NCBI RefSeq assembly: GCF_024172185.1
Contig: NZ_JAMZEC010000001.1
Coordinates: 7,787,001 to 7,851,000, forward strand
Length of the DNA stretch: 64,000 nt
Direction: 5' to 3'
Source: Nonomuraea roseoviolacea subsp. carminata
Lineage (GTDB): Bacteria > Actinomycetota > Actinomycetes > Streptosporangiales > Streptosporangiaceae
The translations under genes were made by a program, and so were the position numbers. The notes beneath the pieces were generated by a model. The model made no database searches and was not told the DNA's origin. It saw nothing but the letters and a program-made list of their open reading frames with translations. Positions 57,910-64,000 of this stretch are shown here, one piece after another (position 1 is the stretch's first letter; each line of letters starts with the position of its first letter).

Positions 57910-59112
57910 ATGACCGAGTCCGTGCCCACCTACCCCTTCGACCGGGAGGAGGCCCTGCGCCCGCCGCGCGAGTGGGGCGAGCTGCAGGAGAAGTGCCCCG
58001 TGGCGCACGTCCGGCTGCCCAGCGGCGACACCGCCCAGCTCGTCACCCGCTACGACGACGTGCGCGCCCTGCTCACCGACCCCCGCTTCCGGCGCGGCGG
58101 CCAGGACGCCGCGCGGATCGCGACCACGCAGGACGGCGGCCTGTTCGCCCGCAACACCATGACCATCACCCAGGGCGAGGGCCACCGCCGGTGGCGGCGG
58201 CTGCTCAGCCCCTCCTTCACCATCCGCCGGATGGAGGCGTGGCGGCCCCGCGTGCAGGCCATGTGCGACGAGCTGGTCGACGACCTGCTGGCCGCCGGGT
58301 CACCGGCCGACCTCTCGGTCCGGCTGGGCCTGCCGCTGCCGGTGCGGGTCATCTGCGCCCTGGTCGGCGCTCCGGCCGAGGACCAGGACAGGTTCGCGCA
58401 CTGGTCGCGGGTCATGCTCACCCTCACCCGCCACACGCAGGAGGAGGTGCAGCAGGCGTACGAGGAGTTCGACGCGTACGTCTCCGCCCTGGTGGACGCG
58501 CGGCGCGCCGAGCCCGGCGACGACCTGCTCAGCGAGTTGACCCAGATCTCCGACAGCGAGGACGGCCGGCTCAGCCACGAGGAGCTGATCGCCACCGTGC
58601 GGGCGCTGCTGCTGGCCGGGCACGAGACCACCTCCAACATGATCGCCATCATGGTCGCCATGCTCCTGGCCGAGCCCGAGCGCTACCAGGCGGTCATCGA
58701 CGACCCCGGCCTCGTCCCCGGCACGGTCGAGGAGGTGCTGCGCCTCGACAGCACGCTCAGCGTGGTCGGCTTCCCCCGCGTCGCCGGCGAGGACCTGGAC
58801 ATCGCCGGAGTGAAGGTGGCCGCCGGGAGCACGCTCATCCCGTGCCGTCCCGCCGCCAACCGCGACCCGCGCAAGTTCGCCGACCCCGAGCGGTTCGACC
58901 CGCACCGGGACAACGCCAACCAGCACCTCACCTTCGGCGCCGGCCCGCACTACTGCCTCGGCCAGCCACTGGCCCGCCTGGAGCTGCAGGTCGTGCTCGG
59001 CACGCTGGTCCGCCGGCTGCCTGGCCTGCGCCTGCGCGACGGCGCCGAGGCCCTGCGCCTGCGCACCGGGCTGCTGTCGGGCGGCCTGGAGAACGTCTGG
59101 GTCGCCTGGTGA
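57910..59112 (+). CDS. Cytochrome P450 (module 2)
   Basis: 400 aa, soluble type. I-helix AGHETT, K-helix EEVLR, heme loop FGAGPHYCLG with C349. GAGGGGG precedes ATG 57910. Paralogue of the module 1 P450: the N-termini (YPFDREEALRPPREWGELQEKCPVAHVRLPSGD) and the 51-residue tail after the heme Cys correspond. Followed by a TetR of the same subgroup as in module 1. No ferredoxin or reductase nearby; substrate unknown. Confidence 0.93.
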   Translation: MTESVPTYPFDREEALRPPREWGELQEKCPVAHVRLPSGDTAQLVTRYDDVRALLTDPRFRRGGQDAARIATTQDGGLFARNTMTITQGEGHRRWRRLLSPSFTIRRMEAWRPRVQAMCDELVDDLLAAGSPADLSVRLGLPLPVRVICALVGAPAEDQDRFAHWSRVMLTLTRHTQEEVQQAYEEFDAYVSALVDARRAEPGDDLLSELTQISDSEDGRLSHEELIATVRALLLAGHETTSNMIAIMVAMLLAEPERYQAVIDDPGLVPGTVEEVLRLDSTLSVVGFPRVAGEDLDIAGVKVAAGSTLIPCRPAANRDPRKFADPERFDPHRDNANQHLTFGAGPHYCLGQPLARLELQVVLGTLVRRLPGLRLRDGAEALRLRTGLLSGGLENVWVAW

Positions 59113-59148
59113 CGCGGCGCGTCCCCCGGTGACGGGCAGGCGGACGGT

Positions 59149-59913
59149 GTGAGCTCGCCCCGCTCGGCCGCCGCGCGGCGCCTCATCATGCGCGCGGCCG
59201 AGCGGCTCTACGCCACCCGCGGCCTCGCCGGCGTGTCCATCCGGCAGATCGGCGAGGCCGCCGGGCAGCGCAACAACTCCGCCGTGCAGTACCACTTCGC
59301 CGGGCGCGACGCCCTCATCGAGGCCGTCCTGGCCGAGCACGCCGCGGCGATCGAACGGCACCGGCTGGCCATGATGACCGCGCTCGGCGACCCCGCGCGG
59401 ATGTCGCCGCGCGACCGGCTCCGCTGTGCCGTGCTGCCCCGCGTGGAGCACCAGATCGCGCTCGGCACGCCGTCCTGGTACGCGCGCTTCCTCGCCCAGA
59501 TCGCGGTCGAGCCCGCGCTGCGGGAGCACGCCGTGCGGGTGCACCTGGAGACGCCGTCCCTGCGCCGCCTGTACGACGCCATGCACGCGGAACGGGCGGC
59601 CGTGCACGCGGAACGGGCGGTGGTGCACGCGGAACGGGCGGTGGTGCACGCGGAGCGGGCGGAGGGGACCGCGCGGGCAGGACGCGGCGGCCGGGAGTCC
59701 TGGGCCGAGCCCGGTGCGACCGCCCGCCGGGAGGCCATGACGCGCCAGCTCGTCGTGCACATGTGCGCCGAACTGGAGACGGACCTGGCGGCCGGGCGGG
59801 CGGCGGGCCGCGTCGGGGCGGTGGAGGCCGCCGCGGCCTGGCGGCGCCTGGGGGACGACCTGGTCACGGGCCTGCTCGGCCTCGTCGCCGCCCTGGACGC
59901 CGACGACGCGTGA
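59149..59913 (+). CDS. TetR-family regulator (module 2)
   Basis: 254 aa from GTG 59149. HTH: VSIRQIGEAAGQRNNSAVQYHFAGRDALIEAVL, followed by an extended C-terminal domain (YARFLAQIAVEPALREH). It shares the IGEAAGQ-NN-AV-YHF signature with the module 1 TetR, supporting common ancestry of the modules. Codons 145-172 contain a 7-residue tandem repeat (HAERAVV). Probable repressor of the P450 via the TAAGGC sites, and downstream of it in one transcript (36-bp gap). Confidence 0.9.
   Translation: MSSPRSAAARRLIMRAAERLYATRGLAGVSIRQIGEAAGQRNNSAVQYHFAGRDALIEAVLAEHAAAIERHRLAMMTALGDPARMSPRDRLRCAVLPRVEHQIALGTPSWYARFLAQIAVEPALREHAVRVHLETPSLRRLYDAMHAERAAVHAERAVVHAERAVVHAERAEGTARAGRGGRESWAEPGATARREAMTRQLVVHMCAELETDLAAGRAAGRVGAVEAAAAWRRLGDDLVTGLLGLVAALDADDA
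59581..59664 (+). repeat. 21-bp coding tandem repeat, four units, in TetR
   Basis: GTGCACGCGGAACGGGCGGTG repeats at 59581, 59602, 59623 and 59644 with a few changes, encoding HAERAVV-type units in the C-terminal domain of the TetR gene. Its multiple-of-three length keeps the frame open. Confidence 0.88.
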
Positions 59914-60080
59914 GGCCGAGTCCCCGGGCTCGGATGGTGAGTCGGGTCCCTGCGCCGGACGGTGAGGCCGGGTCCTCGGGCCCGGATGCCCAGGCCCGGG
60001 GCGGCTCCGGGGGCGGCGGGCCCGCCTCCTAGCGTGGGGGTCCTGACGACGCGATCGAGGACGCTCGGGAAGGAGTGCGC

Positions 60081-60854
60081 GTGAGCGAGACCGTCCTGGT
60101 GACCGGCGCGACCGGCCGGCTGGGCAGGGCCGTGGTGCCGAAGCTCGTCGAGGCCGGGTACGAGGTGCGGGCCATGAGCCGCGCCCCGCGCTCGGGCGGC
60201 GGCGCGACGTGGGTGGTGGCGGACCTGACCACCGGGCGGGGGCTGGCCGAGGCGCTGGACGGCGCCGGCACGGTGATCCACCTGGCGTCGGCGCCGTACA
60301 AGGGGAGGTACACCGAACAGGTCGAGGTGGAGGGCACACGGCGGCTGTGCGCGGCGGCCCGGGACGCGGGTGTGGGTCACCTGCTCTACACCTCGATCAT
60401 CGGGGCGGACCGGGTGCCCTGGGGCTACTTCGGTACGAAGGTGCGCACCGAGGAGGTCGTGCGGGCGGGCGGGGTGCCGTGGTCGGTCGTGCGGGCCGCA
60501 CAGTTCCACGAGTTCGTGGCCCAGGCGTTCGCGACGGTGGCCCGGGCGGGGGTGCTGGTCGTCGACCCGGGAGTCGCGGCGCAGCCGGTGGACGTCCGGG
60601 ACGTGGCGGGTCGGCTCGTCGGGCGGACGGGGGAGGGGCCGAGCGGCCGTACGGAGGACTTCGGCGGCCCCGAGGTCCTCAGCCTGGAGGAGGCGGCTCG
60701 GCAGTGGCTCGCGGCGCGCCGGTCGCGGCGGCCCGTCGTGCGGCTCCGGCTTCCCGGAAGGCTGGGCGCCGCCCTCCGCGGCGGCCACCTCACCACCCGC
60801 GAGACCCCTACCGGCGTCATCACCTGGAAGCGCTACCTCCAGGAACACCCCTGA
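60081..60854 (+). CDS. NAD(P)H-binding atypical SDR (NmrA-like)
   Basis: 257 aa from GTG 60081 with AAGGAG. The Rossmann motif is VTGATGRLGRAVVPKLVEAG; the rest lacks the YxxxK of classical SDRs (only GYFGTK is near). The C-terminal part follows the NmrA/atypical epimerase style. Members are redox sensors or quinone/isoflavone-type reductases. The upstream gap of about 170 bp contains no gene; no operon partner. Confidence 0.85.
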   Translation: MSETVLVTGATGRLGRAVVPKLVEAGYEVRAMSRAPRSGGGATWVVADLTTGRGLAEALDGAGTVIHLASAPYKGRYTEQVEVEGTRRLCAAARDAGVGHLLYTSIIGADRVPWGYFGTKVRTEEVVRAGGVPWSVVRAAQFHEFVAQAFATVARAGVLVVDPGVAAQPVDVRDVAGRLVGRTGEGPSGRTEDFGGPEVLSLEEAARQWLAARRSRRPVVRLRLPGRLGAALRGGHLTTRETPTGVITWKRYLQEHP

Positions 60855-60962
60855 GCCCGGCGTCACGGCTCCGATGAGCGGCGGCCGCGGGGGGATGGCG
60901 GGCGGCTGAGGGAGGGGGCCGCAGGTAAGGGGAGAAAGCGGGTGGGGGAGAGCGCGGGCGTT

Positions 60963-61020
60963 CGCCCCTGGAGGTGGGACGGCGCGCGCCCCTGGAGGTG
61001 GGAAGGCGCCCGCCCCTGCG
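60963..61020. repeat. 24-bp tandem repeat, about 2.5 copies
   Basis: CGCCCCTGGAGGTGGGA-type units start at 60963, 60987 and 61011. They lie in the 200-bp gap between the NmrA-like gene and the convergent CAP gene; nothing else of note is there. Confidence 0.75.
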
Positions 61021-61056
61021 GACGGGCGCTCCCCCCGGGCGGGCCGGCAGGCGGGG

Positions 61057-61647
61057 TCACCTCTGCGGCAGGACGTTCTCCCGGTAGCGGCCCGTGACGT
61101 TGCCCGGAGCCTTGTACGCGCACACGACGTACGTCTCGTACGCGCTCGGCCCCTGTCCCGTGGCCTGGGCGCAGCCGACCTTGGTCGTGCCCTTCCAGAC
61201 CACCTGGGTGAAGGAGCCCGTGCGCGTGGAGAAGCCGGGGTGGGCGAAGTCGTAGGTGCGTCCGCTGTCGTACCAGCTCTTGACGGCGGCCGTGCAGGAC
61301 GCCGTCCGGCCCGGCGTGAAGGACCGGTACCAGTGGACGTTCTGGCCGTACTGCCGTGACGCCGGCTGACTGCGTGCGCCCTCCAGGCCGTCGTAGCGGG
61401 TTATCTGGTCGGCCCGCTGTTTGGCGTAGGCGACGAGCGCCTGGTCGGTCGTGAGGTTCGGCGCCCCGTGGCGCGCACGGTAGGCGTTGTGGGCGGTGAG
61501 GCATTCGTTCTGGAAGGCCGTGTCCGTGCGGGTGGGCAGCGGCGGGCGGGCCGAGGCCGCCTCGGCCGGTCCCGCCAGGGCCACGAGTGAGGCCAGTGCG
61601 CTCACGGCCGTCGCCGCCTTGATCGTCCGCGCGGTGGGTCGGGGCAT
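61057..61647 (-). CDS. Secreted CAP-domain (SCP/PR-1) protein
   Basis: 196 aa from ATG 61647. N-terminal signal peptide (about 1-30, RTIKAATAVSALASLVALAGPAEA, cleavage probably after AEA). The CAP domain is complete: NECLTAHNAYRARHGAPNLTTDQALVAYAKQRADQITRY, GQNVHWY, SWYDSGRTYDFAHPGFSTRTGSFTQVVWKGTTKVGCA and YVVCAYKAPGN, with four Cys. Such exported proteins are of uncertain function in bacteria. A possible structured RNA lies in its leader (61781-61843). Confidence 0.9.
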   Translation of the reverse strand: MPRPTARTIKAATAVSALASLVALAGPAEAASARPPLPTRTDTAFQNECLTAHNAYRARHGAPNLTTDQALVAYAKQRADQITRYDGLEGARSQPASRQYGQNVHWYRSFTPGRTASCTAAVKSWYDSGRTYDFAHPGFSTRTGSFTQVVWKGTTKVGCAQATGQGPSAYETYVVCAYKAPGNVTGRYRENVLPQR

Positions 61648-61780
61648 CTCCACTCCAATCGGTCCATCGCCCCGGTCGGGCCGTCGTGCCTGATCAGAGG
61701 CGAGGCGAAGGACAGATCGAAGGTCGCATCCCGGTGACGGCCCGCGCGATGTCGGCGGGAGATACGGGATGGCCTGCGGT

Positions 61781-61843
61781 TTTGCGGCGTGTCCCCTGTA
61801 ACGGTCGCGGAGTCGTCCACGAAGCCCGGGCACAAGCCGCAAA
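61781..61843. ncRNA. Candidate structured RNA element
   Basis: TTTGCGGC (61781-61788) pairs with GCCGCAAA (61836-61843), and GTG-CCC (61789-61795, one T bulge) pairs with GGGCAC (61828-61833), giving a stem of about 14 bp with a 32-nt apical region. It falls in a gene-free stretch between the divergent CAP gene and the XRE gene at 62025, so it could belong to either leader. CAP genes of actinobacteria often have regulatory leaders, but I could not match a known riboswitch. Strand unresolved. Confidence 0.4.
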
Positions 61844-62024
61844 GCGGAAGATCGTGCGAGCTTTTCCGGGATAAATGGCTAAAAGTCCGATTTCGCCGAT
61901 GGCACAGTCGTGGCGGATGCGGGGATTGGGGTGGAATGCGCGTGGGCGGGGAAATGGCATGCGGCCCGAAGGCGTGGCAGGATGGATCGGTCTGACTGCT
62001 GCGATTTGCTAATTTTGGAGCATT

Positions 62025-62945
62025 ATGTCGACTGCTCGGGACAGGGGCGACGTGGCCGGAGTCCCGGACACCGGAATTCCGGGCAGAATTCCCCGCCATT
62101 CCGGGCCGACCGCGCTGCGCATCCTGGTCGGCGCGCACCTGCGCCGGCTGCGGGAGGCGCGCAACATCAGCCGTGAGGAGGCCGGGTACCTCATCAGGGG
62201 CTCCCACTCCAAGATCAGCCGTCTGGAGCTCGGCCGGACCGGGTTCAAGCTGCGCGACGTGGCCGACCTGCTCACCCTGTACGGCGCGGACGAGGCCGAG
62301 CGCGCGACGCTGCTGGCGATGGCCGAGCAGGCCAACGCCCCCGCCTGGTGGCAGGACTACCGCGACGTGGTGCCCTACTGGTTCGAGGACTACCTCGGGC
62401 TGGAGCGCGACGCCTCGCTGATCCGCACGTACGAGATCCAGTACGTGCCCGGCCTGCTGCAGACCGAGGACTACGCCCGCGCGGTGATCCAGCAGGGACG
62501 CGAGCGGGAGCCGGTCGAGGAGGTCGAGCGCCGGGTCCAGGTGCGCATGCGCCGCCAGCAGATCCTCAGGTCGGCCGCCCCGCCCAAGGTGTGGGCGGTG
62601 ATCGACGAGGGCGCCCTGCGCCGCGAGGTGGCCCCGCCCGAGACGATGCGTGCCCAGCTCGAACACCTCGCGACGCTGGCCGAGCTGCCGCACGTCACGA
62701 TCCAGGTGCTCACGTTCAGCTCCGGCGGCCCCGTCGGCGGCGTCGGCCCGGTCACGGTGCTGCGCTTCGCGCCCGCCGAGCTGGACGACGTCGTCTACCT
62801 GGAGCAGATCGCCGGGGCGCAGTACCTCACCCGCAGGCAGGACGCCCTGCCGTACCAGCATCTGCTGGACCAGCTCGTGCTGCACGCGCGGCCCTCGGCG
62901 GCGACGCCGGCCATCCTGCGGATGCTCGCCGCCGCCATGGCCTGA
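62025..62945 (+). CDS. XRE-family regulator with DUF5753 domain
   Basis: 306 aa from ATG 62025 (GGAG at 62017-62020). HTH: LRRLREARNISREEAGYLIRGSHSKISRLELGRTGFKLRDVADLLTLYG, then the DUF5753 domain (YEIQYVPGLLQTEDYARAVIQQGRE; PHVTIQVLTFSSGGPVGGVGPVTVLRF). This architecture is a hallmark of Streptomycetales and Streptosporangiales. It is usually followed by a DUF397 gene; here none is seen and a DUF574 methyltransferase converges instead. Confidence 0.93.
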   Translation: MSTARDRGDVAGVPDTGIPGRIPRHSGPTALRILVGAHLRRLREARNISREEAGYLIRGSHSKISRLELGRTGFKLRDVADLLTLYGADEAERATLLAMAEQANAPAWWQDYRDVVPYWFEDYLGLERDASLIRTYEIQYVPGLLQTEDYARAVIQQGREREPVEEVERRVQVRMRRQQILRSAAPPKVWAVIDEGALRREVAPPETMRAQLEHLATLAELPHVTIQVLTFSSGGPVGGVGPVTVLRFAPAELDDVVYLEQIAGAQYLTRRQDALPYQHLLDQLVLHARPSAATPAILRMLAAAMA

Positions 62946-62997
62946 CGGGACATGGCCTGGCGGAACATGGCCTGACGGGGCGGGGCCGGACGCCCGG

Positions 62998-63825
62998 CTA
63001 CGGCTTGCGGCCCACGCCGCAGAAGGCGTCCACCTCGTCCGGCACGCCGAACACGCCCGCCTCGACCCGCCAGCGCGACACCGACACGATGCCCGGCTCC
63101 ACCAGCTCCAGCCCGTCGAAGAACCGGCCGATCTCGCCGGGGGTGCGCAGCCGGTAGGAGTAGACCTTGCCCTCGTCGCGCAGGCGCTCGGCCTCGGCGG
63201 CGGCGTCGGGGTTGACCGTGTTGGTGCCGTCCTCGAACACCAGGTAGCTGCCCGGGGCCAGCGCGTCCATCAGGTGCCCGACCAGCCGGTACGCGTGGTC
63301 GTCGTCGAAGATCGTGCCCATCACGCCGAGGAGCATGAGCGCGGTCGGCCGGGTGAGGTCCAGAGTCTTGGCCGCGAAGTCCAGGATCGTGTCCGGGTCG
63401 CGCACGTCGGCCTCGATGTAGTCGCAGGCGCCGAGGGGGTGGCTGGTGAGCAGCGCCTGGGCGTGGACGAGCACGAGGGGGTCGTTGTCGACGTACACGA
63501 TGCGGCAGCTCGGATCGACCCGCTGCGCGACCTCGTGGGTGTTGTCCACGGTCGGCAACCCCGTCCCGATATCCAGAAATTGCCGGATTCCTGCCTCTTC
63601 GGCGAGATAACGCACCGCACGCCCCAGGAACGCCCGGGTGTGCCGGGCGATGTCCTCCATGCCCGGATAGACCTCGCGCAGTTGCGCGGCGAGTTCGCGG
63701 TCGACCGGGTAGTTGTCCTTTCCGCCCAGCCAGTAATTCCACACCCGCGCCTGGTGCGGCCTGGTGATGTCGATCCTGGGGAGAGGCGCCTCGTCGGCCA
63801 CGAAATTCTCCTCATGTGTCTGCAT
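62998..63825 (-). CDS. SAM-dependent methyltransferase of the DUF574 type
   Basis: 275 aa. RIDITRPHQARVWNYWLGGKDNYPVDRE is the signature start of the actinobacterial DUF574 family; motif I is FLDIGTGLPTVDNTH, followed by IVYVDNDPLV. ATG 63825 is weakly placed; GTG 63801 follows GAGGAG and may be the true start. Family members accompany XRE/DUF5753 regulators; their methyl acceptor is not established. Confidence 0.9.
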   Translation of the reverse strand: MQTHEENFVADEAPLPRIDITRPHQARVWNYWLGGKDNYPVDRELAAQLREVYPGMEDIARHTRAFLGRAVRYLAEEAGIRQFLDIGTGLPTVDNTHEVAQRVDPSCRIVYVDNDPLVLVHAQALLTSHPLGACDYIEADVRDPDTILDFAAKTLDLTRPTALMLLGVMGTIFDDDHAYRLVGHLMDALAPGSYLVFEDGTNTVNPDAAAEAERLRDEGKVYSYRLRTPGEIGRFFDGLELVEPGIVSVSRWRVEAGVFGVPDEVDAFCGVGRKP

Positions 63826-63897
63826 CTGTCGGCATACAAACCTAATGCCGGGCGTTTTTCCGCGCCACTGGTGATCGACGGCGAGATCATAGGGCGT

Positions 63898-64000
63898 TCA
63901 GCGGTGGCGGCGCGTGGCGAGCAGGTACCCGAGGGACGCCACGGCCAGGGCGGCGTGGACGGCGAGCGCGACGGCCGGGCCCGCGGGGAGCAGGGCGCCG
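63898..64000 (-). CDS. C-terminal end of a probable membrane protein (partial)
   Basis: Reading the minus strand from the right edge gives 33 residues ending in a TGA at 63900-63898. The visible GALLPAGPAVALAVHAALAV-ASLGYLLATRRHR has one strongly hydrophobic helix followed by a positively charged tail. The rest lies outside the window; no family can be assigned. Confidence 0.5.
   Translation of the reverse strand, partial: GALLPAGPAVALAVHAALAVASLGYLLATRRHR

Noticed and set aside
61741..61870. c-di-AMP (ydaO) riboswitch in front of the CAP gene
   Set aside because: The stem is visible but I could not find the conserved ydaO core on either strand; reported only as a candidate structured element.

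Overview
The window is very GC-rich (about 73% by eye), uses GTG starts often, and packs genes into operons whose stop and start codons overlap (ATGA, GTGA). Gene content points to a filamentous actinomycete, probably Streptosporangiaceae (Nonomuraea- or Streptosporangium-like) or Streptomycetaceae. Indicators are a DUF5753-type XRE regulator beside a DUF574-type methyltransferase, a CopD-CtaG fusion, soluble P450s, NarL-type two-component pairs and many TetR regulators. No rRNA, tRNA, CRISPR or core housekeeping operon is visible. The gene mix (9 TetR, 2 MarR, 2 LacI, PadR, AraC, MocR, ArsR, 2 XRE, 2 two-component systems, many single-step oxidoreductases) suggests an accessory part of the chromosome.

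Layout. 1-5.9 kb: end of a MarR gene, a NarL-type two-component system and a divergent three-gene ABC exporter whose first permease carries a large lectin-like extracellular domain. 6-12.4 kb: acetyltransferase, TetR, YchJ-like protein, an intact IS481-family element inserted exactly at the stop codon of a sirtuin gene, then a TetR/sirtuin unit divergent from an NTF2-rhodanese fusion. 12.3-19.2 kb: P450/TetR module, kinase-like protein, FAD monooxygenase with divergent TetR, serine hydrolase. 19.3-27 kb: carotenoid oxygenase, membrane protein/PadR pair, NAD-dependent reductase with TetR, an SRPBCC-MarR-glycosylase operon, and a TetR/SDR pair. 27.2-36.7 kb: a seven-gene oligopeptide-type ABC importer, amidase and amidohydrolase operon with a divergent LacI. 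36.7-45.9 kb: EamA exporter/MocR pair, aldo-keto reductase/TetR, RidA beside an IS5 remnant, a thioredoxin-reductase-like/methyltransferase fusion with a divergent XRE-cupin, and a decayed ArsR-MFS cassette. 46-64 kb: hydrolases, PhyH/AraC, CopD-CtaG, an ArsR-SRPBCC fusion with a dihydrofolate-reductase-like protein, a second two-component system, a FAD protein, LacI, a second P450/TetR module, NmrA-like and CAP proteins, and XRE/methyltransferase genes.

Three themes cut across the genes. First, most local regulators sit next to a palindromic operator that can be read directly, so a dozen small regulatory circuits can be predicted. The two P450/TetR modules share one operator consensus, TAAGnC-n4-GnCTTA. 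Second, at least eight genes, mostly regulators, have a -10 hexamer ending exactly 7 nt before the start codon and so appear to make leaderless mRNAs. The same geometry in the ArsR-SRPBCC gene points to an ATC start. Third, short tandem repeats (10-46 bp units) lie in many intergenic gaps and also inside three coding regions.
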